Assembly: GCA_031835245.1 (NCBI GenBank)
Contig: JAVKOQ010000251.1
Location: 1 to 64,000, forward strand
DNA length: 64,000 nt
DNA from: Balamuthia mandrillaris
Lineage: Eukaryota > Discosea > Longamoebia > Balamuthiidae
Reading direction: 5' to 3'
Positions within the stretch are counted from its first letter, which is position 1, and each line of letters opens with the position of its first letter. Shown here piece by piece: positions 44,957 through 55,920 of the stretch. The notes beneath the pieces were generated by a model. The model searched no databases, had not been told where the DNA came from, and worked only from the letters and a program-made list of their open reading frames with translations. The translations under genes were made by a program, and so were the position numbers.

Positions 44957-47620
44957 TTATTGTTGAAAGAGATGAAGGTAAGCATCAGCGCCATGACCTG
45001 GCAAGGAACTCACTTCCACAAGGCCGCCCAACCAACGGGCATGCAACCGTGCAAGGGGCATGCCGACTCCTATCCCGCTAAAGGGAACCCCAAAGCCAGG
45101 TCCATAGGTGTAGGTTGCTTCCCTCTCCTTGGTTGTAGAGTAGAAGTAACGAAAGATGTGATGCTTGCAGTGAGGATAGCTCATTCCTTCCCCTCTATCA
45201 GATATTTTTACTCCCAACTGTTGTTGCCCATTGTGTTCTTTTGTTGTTTGTTTTTGCTGAAGAGAAGAAGGAGAAGAAGAAGGAGAAGAAGAAGAACCCG
45301 ATACATGAACGAGAATGGGAGGCCCTTCCTCAGGGTCAGCATAGCGAGTGATGTGAGCCTGAACCGCATTCTTCAGCAATTCTAGTAGAACATAGTGCAG
45401 CTGATAGTCTAGTGTGTAGTTCAACTTCAAGTCTTTGTCTTGGTCGTCTTCCATGACAAGCTTAATGGGCGGTGTGAGGCTATTTTTCTCCAACGAGAGG
45501 GCTTGTACATCCTCTATCACGTCTTGCACTATGTTGCGAAGTTTACAGTCTCTCGTCACAACAGACAATGGAAGAGTTTGACGTTCCTGATAGGATCAAA
45601 TTCACAAAAGTGAGTATTTTCACAAATTGAATGTTTTAGCAGGAAGTGGGGTCGCAAGTGGTAGGACTATGAGGCTTATAAATCGCCCGCCCACCTCCAT
45701 TGTCCCCACCCCTGGCCGCTATCGGGCAACGCTACGCAACAAGGTTCCGAAGAAGAATGTTGCGCGCTCCATTTACGTCACGATCCAGTCGTATCCCACA
45801 GTCCCCGTAACCACACTCAAAGATCCGGTTGCGTTGGTTGTCGGCCCTCTGTCGATGAGTCACACAAAGACATTGGGTGCAAGTCTTGCTGGTCCAAGCC
45901 TCGGAACGAACGTAGACCTTGGTCCCCCACTCCCTGGCCTTGTGCATCAACCACTCGCGAAAGCGGAAGTGTCCCCATGAGTATAGCATGCGGGCGGTCT
46001 TTCTGCCGATCTTCCGTCTCCGTTCCCTTCTCTCGTGGCGGTCATCCCCTGGTGCTAAAGGAGGGAATGATGCTGTGGTCGTGGTGCCGACAAAGAAGGA
46101 GTGCCGTTTTGCGATGATACTCGGTGCTCTTGCCCACTCGACTGCGTCTTCGTTGACGAGCTTGGTCCGCCTCTTTGTGGTGCTGGATGTCGTCCTTGAC
46201 GCTGTCGTTTACGGACAAAGTCGGCAACGAGGGTAAAGAAGTCCTCAGCAAGCTCGTGGTCGGGGCTGGAATCGTCCTCCGCATCGTGCGCATGGTGCAC
46301 CACGATACGGGTTCCACGTTTACGGAAGGTAAGCTCGAGGAGCTCGAAGGAGACCCGACAGAGCTGATCTCGGTGGGCAACCACAACCTCTTCGATAGTT
46401 CTCTCGAGTACAGCGTCGAGAAGGGCGACAAAACCCTTGCGACCTGTCCAGTCGAGGCTCGACCCAGTGTCGCTGTAAACCTTGTGGTCTGGGTAGGCTT
46501 GTCGCAGACTCTCAATCTGATGTTGGATACGTTCGTCAGAGGTGCGGCAGTAGAGGGCCTTGGTCTTTTGAGCGGGCGCGGCGTCGGCGGGGAAGCCAAG
46601 AAGCTGTCTAACGTGTTCTGCCGCATAGCGGCGGTGGCCGCCCGGCGTGCGAAGGGCTGCGACCTTGCCCGCTTGGTGCCACTTGACGAGGCCGCTGTGT
46701 GAGATGCCATAGCGTTCGATGAGTTCGGCAGGGGCGATGTAGTGTAAGTCTTGTGTAGGTTCTCGTAGTGTGGTTTGCGACATGTGTGGGGAATGTGGGA
46801 ATACGACTGAAATCGTGCGCTTTAATAGTTCCCCGCTGGCCCGACAACAAAGCAAAAGCTGTCATCGAGCCAGAGAAAACTTGGAGCTAGCCGCCCATGG
46901 AAGGTGTGGTGTTTTGGGAAAAATGGGAGAAAGACTATATTTCACTTACCTGTTGTTGTCTGGCGTGACAAAGCCCATATTGTTTCCATAACACTCGAAG
47001 TTCAATAAGAGCCAAGTACGTTTCGTCAAGGCATTTTTGAAGGACTGGTGTTATTCGGCTTGTTGTTGAAGGATTGTTTTCTCCGGCGTCGTTGTCGTAG
47101 TTGTGGTCGTGAGTGAGGGCTTCTGTGCGTACGGCAGGAGCTAGTTCTGCTTTAAGATTGCCGACCATGGCGTCAATTCCATTTTCTATATCCCTTCAAT
47201 TTAGATAAAGTTGTTAAGCTCGCCCTTTGTTCTCCCTCCCTCCCTTCCTCCGCCAAAAGAAAAGAAAGAAAACCTAGCAGTGCGTTGAACCAACTGATGA
47301 AAGTCTTTCTCAGCAGAACTGGGCAGCAACAATGTACGCGAATCGAGGCAAGCGCTATAATCGCGGCTAACGCTGTTGTACGTGCTCTCAAGGTGTTCAA
47401 TGGCAATGCGAAGAGGTGAAGAACAAGACGGAAAGAGTAGACCCTGTAGGGGTGCCAACGATAGGGACAGAGTTTTCATGCGCAGTGGTGTCTCTCGCGC
47501 CAGAAACAGGCAGATCTGGGAGTGCATGGCCGCAGTGTCGTTCTGAAAGAGCGGAGAGTGAGCCCATTCATACAACCGCCGTGGTGTCATCTTGCTCAAT
47601 TGTTGACTCCTCCTCTTCAT
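44957..47620 (-). CDS. mitochondrial PDK/BCKDK-type protein kinase, intron carries a transposon
   Basis: Three exons (47620-47274, 47193-46950, 45586-44957) give about 406 residues. The helical N-domain contains FLARETPLRMKTLSL and LDETYLALIELRVLWKQYGL, matching the family's RxGIRxLIxQH region. The GHKL ATPase domain has the N box LHYVLLELLKNAVQAH, the G1 box KISDRGEGM, GFGVPFSGIGVGMPLAR and GHGADAYLHL. Such kinases phosphorylate pyruvate or branched-chain 2-oxoacid dehydrogenase in the matrix and switch it off. A mitochondrial presequence may come from an upstream exon near 47891-47760 whose join was not resolved. Exon 2 (ending QQQ) joins exon 3 (ERQTLPLS) in phase 0 with nothing missing, so the 1363-nt intron with the IS607-like element should splice out. 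Confidence 0.87.
45732..46150 (-). pseudogene. C-terminal part of a TnpB/Fanzor-like RNA-guided nuclease
   Basis: The open frame contains, in order, RKIGRKTARMLYSWGHFRFR, VRSEAWTSKTCTQC (RuvC-II glutamate and first CxxC of the zinc finger), FECGYGDCG (second pair, spaced CxxxxC) and RLDRDVNGARNILLR (RuvC-III aspartate). This is the last third of a TnpB/Fanzor nuclease. The recognition lobe and the RuvC-I aspartate are absent, because tnpA runs directly into this region in another frame. ATG-initiated coding starts only at 45989 (85 residues); the open frame extends upstream to about 46150. Without RuvC-I it should be inactive as a nuclease. A guide-RNA end would lie just left of 45732. Confidence 0.8.
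46055..46783 (-). CDS. tnpA: IS607-family serine recombinase TnpA
   Basis: 242 codons from the ATG at 46783, chosen because the HTH follows closely. A MerR-like winged HTH (YIAPAELIERYGIS, GKVAALRTPGGHRRY) precedes a serine-recombinase core: ALYCRTSDERIQHQ with the nucleophilic serine, the helix HKVYSDTGSSLDW, GRKGFVALLDAVLE, EEVVVAHRDQLCRVSFELLE and RGTRIVV. HTH-first order is typical of IS607 TnpA. All recombinase motifs are intact. The last ~45 residues after LVADFVRKRQRQG are atypical and are the tnpB-like sequence read in another frame, so the original stop was lost in a deletion. A longer upstream frame to 46855 exists but adds nothing family-like. Confidence 0.88.
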   Translation of the reverse strand: MSQTTLREPTQDLHYIAPAELIERYGISHSGLVKWHQAGKVAALRTPGGHRRYAAEHVRQLLGFPADAAPAQKTKALYCRTSDERIQHQIESLRQAYPDHKVYSDTGSSLDWTGRKGFVALLDAVLERTIEEVVVAHRDQLCRVSFELLELTFRKRGTRIVVHHAHDAEDDSSPDHELAEDFFTLVADFVRKRQRQGRHPAPQRGGPSSSTKTQSSGQEHRVSSQNGTPSLSAPRPQHHSLL

Positions 47621-47897
47621 CTCCCTGCCTGCCTTTTAAGTGCTGTAATCCTGCAGAGCAGACAAAACCAAGATAGCTGCACGATGCGCTACGCGGACCC
47701 CCCCCCTTTTTTTTTTGCTGCGAAACCTCCCGAGGAGTGCTGAGTGGTAGATGAGGGGTCAACAACACGCCAACACCATCTGTGCGGACAAAGGTGAATG
47801 GAGGAATGGAAGCTGCGAATAGACTATGGTTGCTTGCCTTTGATCTGGAGAAAAACGAGGAAACAACTCGAGTTGAAGCAAGTACCACCAAAACACA

Positions 47898-50585
47898 TCA
47901 TTGCACGGCAGGGAAAGAAGGTGTATCGCCTGGCAAGGCTGAAAACTTGGTGATGGCCAAAGCAGTCATGGAATAGGTCAGAGGAGGGCTAGACCAGTAA
48001 GGAAACAGGATCATGGCATTCAGGTGATTATATCCGGGAAAAGTTTGAGGAACAGGATACGGAAAGCGAGGATTATTGATCATGTGTTGGTACTCATCCG
48101 CTGGAATGACCCCTTTGAATGTTTTGTTTTGTTTTGTTTTTTGGTAACGTTTTTGTCAAAGCGTGTAAATAACAAAATAACAAGATAGCAAGGAGAGGAG
48201 AAAAATAATAACGAATGAAAAAAAGTAAGAGCGTACCTGATACACCAAGGATCGCTTGACCTCCATGCTCTAGGATGACCTGTAAAGTAAAGTTATTAAT
48301 CATAGTTCCGTTCGTCCACATCGCAAAGTTCATAGGGTATAAGAAAGGCAAAGTTGAGGTTCCTTTGACGGATCCTAATTAACCAAAACAATATGCATCA
48401 GGATTATGTTTCGTTACGTTTGGTTCGCTTCCTCTCCCGTTTCTCTTCCGCCCTCTTCCCTCTTCCTCCTTCATCTTTGAAAAATAAAAAAGGAAACATT
48501 CAATGAAGAAGCGACGTACCTGAGAAGAAAGCATTGGAAACACGGTAACCCCAAGAGAAGATGTTGTCTTTCAAGAACTTGGCTGCTTTAGGCAAATATT
48601 CTTTTACGTGGGTAGGAGTACCGCTTCTCCATTGCAACTTCGGCGAGCCGTTGTTAGAAGTGGGGGCAGGCATCGTCCAAATGTCAACAAGAGCGATGAC
48701 ACTGATGGCTGTCGAGAACAGCCTATCTTCGCCTCTTATTACTGGCTCCCCGAAGAAACCTTGAAGTTTGTTTTCGTTTTTAAGAAAATTAGAAAGAAAA
48801 CACTGAGAAAGCGTACAGGGAGATGGAGAGAGAGAGAGAGAGAGAGAGAAACTTACCTGTATCACCATCACCAAGAAAGTCGTCCCAATAGACATAATTG
48901 CCATCATCCTCAACGGTGGCCAAGCCAATCAACTGCTCTGTTCCGGCAGAGCTCATTGCCTCCTCAAACATGTTCTTTACTTTTTGCACAACCGGATAGC
49001 GTGCGTACAGAGCATTGACTAACGCGGGAGCAGACGAGTCCAACAAGAAGACTAAACGGGAGATAAACCAGTAATAGTCGTAGAGGGAAGGATAGTACAG
49101 CAATCCGATGTCGGGTCGTTTCAGCATTTGGCCACTGATGACGGTCCAACTGACATACTCTGCTGTGTCTTCGTAAATGCGTTGAAGCTCTGCATCGAAC
49201 CAGTCGCTGCTACCTTCAGAGAGATCAAAGAGAAGTGCGGTAGTGAGGCCATAAATGGTGTTAGCTGCAACACTGGCATCCACATTGTTTATCTTTGGTA
49301 TTGTTGAACAATACGAGAGGAAGTTCAAATTTTAAAGGGTGAGAGAGAAGCTTGACAATTTTGGAAAAGCGTACGTTCAAAGGCATCCCAGGAATAGGAG
49401 CCATTTTGATGACATCAGGTAGGCCGAGGGACCAAGTGCTAATAAAATGAACATCGGGAATCTCACCACGCTGCTTGGCTTGGCTCTGCTTTTGCTCCAA
49501 GTATTCGTGCATGAAATAGTAGGTTCGCGGATCAATCGTGTTATTGTTGGTGTTGTTGCTGAAGGGCTGATAGGAGTAATGCTTGATTTTCTCAGCAAAT
49601 GCTTTTAAGTTGTTGCTTCCTTTTTGGTGTTAACAGATAGGGAATGAACAGTAATGACAATGAGAGAGAACGAATCAATGAGTGAAACGGCTAAAGGAAA
49701 AGGCGCTAACCTTTTTTCCAAGCTTCAAAGGCATCAGGGTAGCATTGTTGATGATGCTTGAGAAAGGCACCAACAGCGACATTTGCTGCGCTGTCATCAA
49801 AGTCGCACGGCAAGAAGAAGGCATCCAGATAGTAGCCTGGCATATCCAAAAGTGGGGCTACCTTTTGCCAGAGGGAGTCTAAACCAACGAAGTCCAACAG
49901 CTTGTGAATGGCATTTGCAAAACTTCCTTCTTCGAGGATCAAATGGTAAAGGTTGACGGGACGCGTGACCCATGTGCCGTTTGCCTGTTGTTTATTTTGC
50001 AAAGGATGAGAAAGATAAAAGAAAAGGAGACGAAGGAGAAAAAAACACCTTCACTTGCGGCCAGAACGTTCTGAGAGGGGAACCAGGCAGCCCTTTCCTG
50101 TCCCAATAAGTATTCATGGCGTTGACAGCGTCCAACACTTCCTCCTGCCCCAAAGAACCATACCAACACTCAGAAGCAGCAGGGTCATCAGAAGTGGGCA
50201 CGAAGCCATCGTGAAAACGTTGAGCCTCCAAAAGGCTTTCCAGGATAAACGCTGTTGTGAAGAGGTTCATATCCGGAATGCTGATCATATTGCGCAGCAG
50301 GGCCATGGCCTCTCCTCCAGCCATGTTCAGGTGAATGTCGCTGTAGAAGAGACCCTTTTGCTCGAACCAAAAGGGAAAAGAGAAGTTTTGGTCTTGCTTG
50401 AACTGAGAGCCTCGCACTGTGGCGTAAAGCTGATCTAGGAGCTTCTCTTGTGGATCAGCACTGAGGAGGTTGTCATTGTCAATGCGAATGGCTGTGGTTG
50501 GTTTCGTAAACACGAACAGAGAGGCAAGCAGAAGAAAGAGGCCAAGGTTCTTCGTAAACCAGCAAGAGGTTTCCTGCTTTGTCAT
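47898..50585 (-). CDS. large secreted protein of unknown family
   Basis: Seven exons (50585-50049, 49984-49711, 49619-49375, 49292-48857, 48759-48520, 48374-48237, 48112-47898) close in phase to 694 residues. A clear signal peptide (LGLFLLLASLFVFTKPTTA) and many sequons point to secretion or lysosomal delivery. Alternating aromatic helices such as NVDASVAANTIYGLTTALLF, PSLYDYYWFISRLVFLL and SPPLTYSMTALAITKF resemble the helical-hairpin pattern of alpha/alpha toroid proteins, where DxxVxAN motifs start inner helices; this is only a structural impression. No catalytic motif recognised. Intron 4 has a sense-strand (CT)n. A perfect 58-bp palindrome lies about 90 bp upstream of its start. Confidence 0.75.
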
Positions 50586-50672
50586 ATTTTGATAGTTTTG
50601 TTTTTACCACAAGCCAACCCTTCTTGGATAGAATTAATAGCTATATAAATTAGCAATTAGCATTATGCGCTA

Positions 50673-50730
50673 CCAAGAAATAGCTAATTGCTAATAAATA
50701 GCTATTTATTAGCAATTAGCTATTTCTTGG
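50673..50730. repeat. perfect 58-bp palindrome upstream of the secreted-protein gene
   Basis: Two 28-nt arms around a central GC are exact reverse complements with no spacer; each arm begins CCAAGAAATAGCTAATTGCT when read inward from 50673. A partial copy of the arm (TAGCAATTAGCA) sits just left at 50651. AT-rich, about 90 bp before the ATG at 50585 and about 230 bp after the LicD gene stop. Confidence 0.97.
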
Positions 50731-50964
50731 TTTGACGGTGGTCCTTGTCGACACTAATTTTCCCCGCTAAAAGTAATAGGGAAGCTCATGGGCTTTTTTG
50801 CTGCCCTTTTCTCCCTTGCCATTTCTTTTCAGCCATATGCACAACCTCAATGAATATCGATAAATATCACCTTTCAATTCACAAAGAGACAAGAAGAAGA
50901 ACAAGAAGAACAAGAAGAACAAGAAGGAAATAAAGAGGGGGTGAAGAGCCAGATAAGAGTGGCC

Positions 50965-52101
50965 TTAGTGGGGAGTAGTCATGGCAGGATTTTCACGATT
51001 CACCATGTCAGGTTTAAAGTTTTTCTTGGGCACTCTCCAATCTGCTCCAAACTCCTTGGTCAACACAAAGTCGTGGTCTCGAGGACAGTTCACAATAAGA
51101 CCTTCAAACTCGCACGGTACCACTGGCGCTATCTTTTCCAGAGGATACTCCAAAGAAAGCTCAGGGTATTCAAGGTCATAGAGAACGGTCTTACCATCCA
51201 CATTTTTTACTTCATAGTCCGCCACGTCCACATAGTATGGTACAAATCTTTGTGGGAATATCCTAAATGCACCTGTTTTGACAAACAAAGGTGAGTCTTT
51301 TTTGAGAATCTAAGAGAAAGAACAGCAACAAAAAAAAAAAGGTAAGAGCAGAGGATCATAAGACAGCAACAACAACATAAGACAACAACATGGAAGAAGA
51401 AGCAAAAAGAGAAGAGAAGAACCTCGCCGAATAACAAAAGAAGTAAAAGAAGGAAGGTGAGCCACGTCGCTGCGATGTATCATATGGCCACAGTAGTTAT
51501 TGGGGTCGCTAAAGGTTTGTTTGAGGGCATTGATCTTAGCGCTGTCGGTGGCTATTACTCCAATGTCAATATCCATGTCATCCCAAGGGATGAAGCCCTT
51601 GTGCCGGATCGCGCCAAGCAGGCTGCCATAGTCCAAAAAGTAAGTAATGTTATGCTGAGTAAAAATACGATGCGTGCAAGCCAAAAGGTCCACCTCCACC
51701 TGTTTTACATCTAAACACATCAAAAAGAAAAAGAAAGAAAAGCAGAAAAAAGTAGCGAACGAAAAAAGTAGCAGGCGTCAAAACAAAGAATCAAACTTGG
51801 TCTGATCCCAAAGGAGGAACGTACCAAAAGAGTGTAGATAGAGACTGTAGAACATGAACAAAGTAGCCAAGGAGACGATCACGATGGTTGCATAGCGCAC
51901 AGCTGTGGTTTGACGTTGCCACGTCCGAGAGAGATCGGACACAGATAACGGAAAGGAAGAGGAGGAGGAAATACGCTTTTTGTCGCTAAAACTTCCCCCC
52001 AGCTTCCCTCCTGCCACCGAGGTTCTTTGGGCCTGTTCAATGTCGCCCACGTCGTCAAAGCTTCCTTCAGGCGTGTGCCCTGTTCTGTTCTTGACGTTCA
52101 T
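50965..52101 (-). CDS. LicD/fukutin-type transferase, type II membrane protein
   Basis: Three exons (52101-51825, 51710-51423, 51272-50965) give 290 residues. A cytosolic Ser-rich N-terminus and one membrane helix (YATIVIVSLATLFMFYSLYL) are followed by the LicD domain: YFLDYGSLLGAIRHKGFIPW and DDMDIDIGV, the acidic metal-binding core of this nucleotidyltransferase-fold family. The C-terminal block is FRIFPQRFVPYYVDVADYEV and FEGLIVNCPRDHDFVLTKEFG. LicD and fukutin-related enzymes transfer phosphocholine or ribitol-phosphate to glycans; a Golgi role in surface glycan modification is inferred. The palindrome-bearing gap separates it from the secreted-protein gene. Confidence 0.88.
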
Positions 52102-52363
52102 GTTGTTATCTTACGTTGTTGTTGGGGTTGTTGTTGTTGGAGAGGTGCGCTAAGAAATGGCCGACGGGCGGCGGTGTCTTTTTCTATTTCTTGCGGTCTT
52201 TTTCTTTTTTTTTTTTTGCCCGCCGTGGTCATCGTCGGGCCATTTCCCCCTTCCGGTCTGGACGCGGCTGACAGCCCGCGACGTGTTGTAGCAGCACTTT
52301 TCCCATGTCGACTTGAGTGCATACGGCAAAAAAAAAAAGCACACACAGGAAGACAAAGAAGCG

Positions 52364-52369
<6 letters not shown>

Positions 52370-52411
<42 letters not shown>
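52370..52411. repeat. (CT)n microsatellite
   Basis: About 20 CT units on plus in the roughly 390-bp gap between the LicD start (52101) and the F-box/LRR stop (52495). It is intergenic; unlike the intronic repeats, its strand does not relate to an intron. Confidence 0.95.
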
Positions 52412-52414
<3 letters not shown>

Positions 52415-52494
52415 GTTCTGTTTCTTGCTCGTGAAGAAGAGGGTAGCGGAGCGAGGGCCCCGTTTCCTCCCTGTGGTGTTCCTTTATGTCTTCT

Positions 52495-53965
52495 TTACAG
52501 GCTAATTTCAGAGGTATCATGTTGCACAAAGCGTAAAGTGGAAAAGCCAGTATGGCGGGGGGAGAGTTTATCCGGGAGTGATGGGCAATCGATGGCAATA
52601 ACTACTCGCAAGCCAGTTGGTAGTTTGCTCTGCATCCTCTGCCATTGTGCCTCGTCTATGGTTGTTTCGGAGATGTCTAGATAGCAAAGGGTATCCGGTA
52701 GATGCAACCACCAGCCATTCTCAAGGACAAAGCCAGCGATGTTGAGCTTTTGAAGCTGGGAGAACAACACACAAAGCAGAATAGGGTTAGGATTACATTG
52801 AGCTGTTGTCGATGGAGAAAAGAGTTTGAAGTTGTTACTCGTCGTGGAAGGAAGATGAGGTCAAGTGATCGCAATCCATAGCAATGTGCAAGGCTTAGGC
52901 TTGAAAGCTGTGGCGGAATATACCGAAGAGCGTTTCCTGTTATTGTTTGACAATGTGAAAGGTCCTGCACCAAATCAAATCAGATAGAGAAGATAAAATG
53001 AGAGAGAGAAGCAGAGAGAGAGAGAGAGAGAGAGAGAACGAATCAGGGAGGAGCAGAGAGCAGAGAGAGGATAAAGACGAAAGGGTGGGGAGAATAAAAG
53101 AGATATTTAAAAAGAAAGAAAGGAGAGGCACAAAAGAGAGAAAGCGAAAAGGAGGCAAGGAGAAACGTACAGAAGAGGAGCAGAGAAGTTAAGAACAGGA
53201 AAAAAAGAAAGGAGAGAAAGAGGTGAAGAAATAACTAACCAATGTTAGGAGGGTATCTGGCAATAGCTTTAGGTCCTCGTCGTTGAGGAACATGCATCCT
53301 CGAAGTGAAAGATGCCGCAGTCGAGAGCAGTTTTGGACCAACCGTTGCAGCACGCTGCTCATCGCACCGTAATGAGGCAGACAGAACGGAGAGACAGAAA
53401 AGCGGGTCTGAGTGGAGATGCAAACATCCCGCAGGAGCTTGCACGAGAGAGAAAGGTTGCTGCTGGTCTTGCGGTCCAGGAAGCTGACGACGTGACACCA
53501 AACCTCGATAGGAAGGGCCGTCCAGTCCTCTGGCCGCAGTTGTGGCAGTTGTTGTCGCAGCTCTGGGCTAAGGTTGCGTGATGATATTCTAGTATCTGTT
53601 TGGTATAGGAAAATGGCGATAAGTCAATCGCCCAACGCTTCTCACTATGGAGAAAAGTACAAACTTGGTGCCACCAAGGCTTTATCGAAAGCCTCAGCAA
53701 AGAGATGCTTGAATGCATGGAACCCCAAACAAGCGGTTCTTTGGGGAGCAACGCGAGCGAGAATGCTTTCGGCGGTTTGGGGGCAGTATGGAATGTCCCA
53801 AGCGGCTGCGAGATCCTTCATAAACTTCTTTGCGTTGCCTCGTGATAGGTATCTCGTCCCGTCCTCGCCCAAGTGTCGATAGGTCTTCCATAGGGCAAGG
53901 AACAAGGACACGTCGATGGCTCGTTCCGGCGATACGCCCAGCAGGCGGCATTCGTTATTCCCCAT
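52495..53965 (-). CDS. F-box/leucine-rich-repeat protein
   Basis: Four exons (53965-53665, 53595-53240, 52964-52839, 52755-52495) give 347 residues. A roughly 100-residue N-terminal helical segment (LFLALWKTYRHLGEDGTRYL, KFMKDLAAAW) loosely recalls an EF-hand pair without the calcium loop residues. The F-box is DWTALPIEVWCHVVSFLDRK to LLRDVC. The LRRs include SRLRHLSLRGCMFLNDEDLK, LLTLDLSHCQTITGNALR, LSSLSLAHCYGLRSLDL and LQKLNIAG, the cysteine-containing LRR type of FBXL proteins. Expected role: substrate adaptor of an SCF ubiquitin ligase. Intron 2 is rich in CT and CTCTGCT repeats on the sense strand. Confidence 0.83.
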
Positions 53966-54323
53966 AAAGCATGTCTTGTTCTTCGTTTTCGTTCACAGCT
54001 GAGGTATTTGCACTGAAGGGGCTGTTTGAGGAAAGCAGCCACAAATGGCCCATGCGAGATGTTGCGGACACCATTTGCTCGCTCACTAATCGCACCAAGA
54101 ATTTTTTGAACGAGCACAACCAGCGTCGAACCGACGATTTTTCCTGTTTCTTTTTTTTTTTTTGATTAGCGGCGAAAAAGGTCAGTGTCATCATCAACAC
54201 CACCTCGCCCCCCCCCAAACAAAGAAAGACTGTTTGTTTGACCCCTCCTCTCTTTCTTTCTCTGCAACCATCAAGCTTCAGCAATTCCAACACCCGCTTC
54301 TCATTCTTTTCGAAAGAAGAACC

Positions 54324-55088
54324 ATGGACAAGACTCAAGACAAACAAGTGGCCACCAACATCCACTTTCACCCCGGTCTGGTAAGCTACGAGGAGCGGGT
54401 GAAGCTGGTAGGGCAACGTGGTTGCACCATTTGGTTCACCGGCCTTTCCGCCGCGGGCAAGTCCGTCATCTCGGCGGCCTTGGAGCAAGCGCTGCTCCAC
54501 CAGGGCTGCACATGCTATCGCATGGACGGGGACAACATTCGTGGCGGGCTCAACAAGAACCTCGGCTTCTCCCCCGAGGACCGAACGGAAAACATTCGTA
54601 GGATCGGCGAGGTGGCCAAGCTCTTTGCGGACGCTTGCGTCGTTGCCATCACCAGCTTCATCAGTCCCTACAAAGCCGACCGAGACATGGCTCGCAAACT
54701 TCACGAGGTATCTTTCTTTTTATACTATTATTTTTGTCTCTTTTTTCATTTTGGTGTGTGTGCCACTGCTGCTGCTTTTTTTTTTCTCACCAGCGCTGGT
54801 TGAAATGCCGAACAATAGGAGGCAGGCCTGTTGTTTTTGGAGGTGTACGTGGAGTGTCCTATCGAGGTAGCAGAGCAGCGAGACCCCAAGGGCCTTTACA
54901 AGAAGGCCAGAGCCGGCCAGATCCCCGAGTTTACTGGCATCTCTGCTCCCTATGAAGCGCCCGAGAACCCAGACCTTGTGATTCGCAGCCATGAGCTGAG
55001 CTTGGAGGAATGTGTAGCGGCCGTCATGCAGAAGCTTACTGAGGTGGGCATCCTCAAAGCGAAGGAGGAGGAGGAGAACAACTCATAA
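54324..55088 (+). CDS. adenylyl-sulfate (APS) kinase
   Basis: Two exons (54324-54707, 54819-55088) give 217 residues. The ATG at 54324 is preferred over an upstream one at 54162, since conserved sequence starts soon after it. [20 protein letters not shown] leads into the P-loop [11 protein letters not shown], then [49 protein letters not shown], and exon 2 with [28 protein letters not shown] and [12 protein letters not shown]. This is complete, stand-alone APS kinase, making PAPS from APS and ATP for sulfation. Its promoter is shared with the divergent F-box/LRR gene 358 bp away. Confidence 0.95.
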
Positions 55089-55252
55089 TATTATTATTTG
55101 TCATTCGCCTCACAAGAAGCTAAAAATCCCCCCCAAACCAACCCTATGTTCGTCCAAGCCAGCTCCACCCCACCCAACCGCCCTCTTTTTTTCGTTCACT
55201 TTTTTTTTCTTTGCAAAGAAGAAAGAACAGAGCACAAAATTTTGGTGGAGAA

Positions 55253-55888
55253 ATGAGTAAAATACGACAGCTGCTGGCTCGTGCGAATACTGCACCACAA
55301 CGACCAACACAACCTCGCACCGCTCCCATTTCAGAGCGTGTGGATGAACGAATAGAGGAAACGGAGGTTGAAGTAACGGAAGAGATGATGTTCATCCCGC
55401 TGCGCGGCCAACCTGGTGTGTTGAAGTTTCATCAAGGCTTACCTCTGCGCGATCACTCTTGTCAGGCTACACTGTTGGTACGTGCATGTAACCCGACTTT
55501 CTTCACGCAAATAAGGTGTCCCATCAATCTTAAAAGCTTTATTTTTTCGTATGGGCCTATAGTTTGTAGGTGAACCAAAGTCTGGCAAAAGGACTCTCGC
55601 TCGAACGATACTCAACAAACGGTGGCCAATACGCCTCAACATGTACGCAGTTTCTTTTCAGTCCTTTCTTTCTGCATCTCACAAACGCAACCCATTAGTC
55701 GTACGGCTCATTCATTACCCTTGCCGGAGGACGAGCAGCGGCCACGCGTTGACTATGTTGTGTTCTTTGTGGATATGACTCTCTTGCAGAGCTTCAAGGA
55801 GCTCAAAACCAACCTCTTCAAACTGGACAAAGATTTTCTTACATCGATGCGAGCGTGCATTATCGCTACGAAAGGTTTTCTCTCTCGC

Positions 55889-55920
<32 letters not shown>

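Larger units (their letters stand above)
45640..46870 (-). mobile_element. IS607-like element with tnpA and a TnpB/Fanzor-like remnant
   Basis: Inside the kinase intron 45587-46949, in the same orientation as the host gene. It is visibly richer in G+C than the surrounding DNA and has no introns or microsatellites. Gene order tnpA then tnpB-like is that of IS607 elements, which use a serine recombinase, have no terminal inverted repeats and make no target duplications, so the ends cannot be fixed by eye. Boundaries given are approximate: right end upstream of the tnpA start, left end in the ~90 bp after the tnpB-like stop. IS607/Fanzor2 elements are known from giant viruses and amoebae. Confidence 0.82.

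Noticed and set aside
46175-46702. 175-codon plus-strand frame opposite the recombinase
   Set aside because: A GC-rich shadow of the tnpA gene; no domain and wrong strand for the element.
45640-46870. IS607-like segment as bacterial contamination
   Set aside because: It is embedded in an intron of a eukaryotic kinase whose exons match across it, so contamination would require a chimeric assembly at both ends.
53955-54704. 249-codon minus-strand frame opposite APS kinase
   Set aside because: Antisense of a strongly conserved kinase; lacks any family resemblance.
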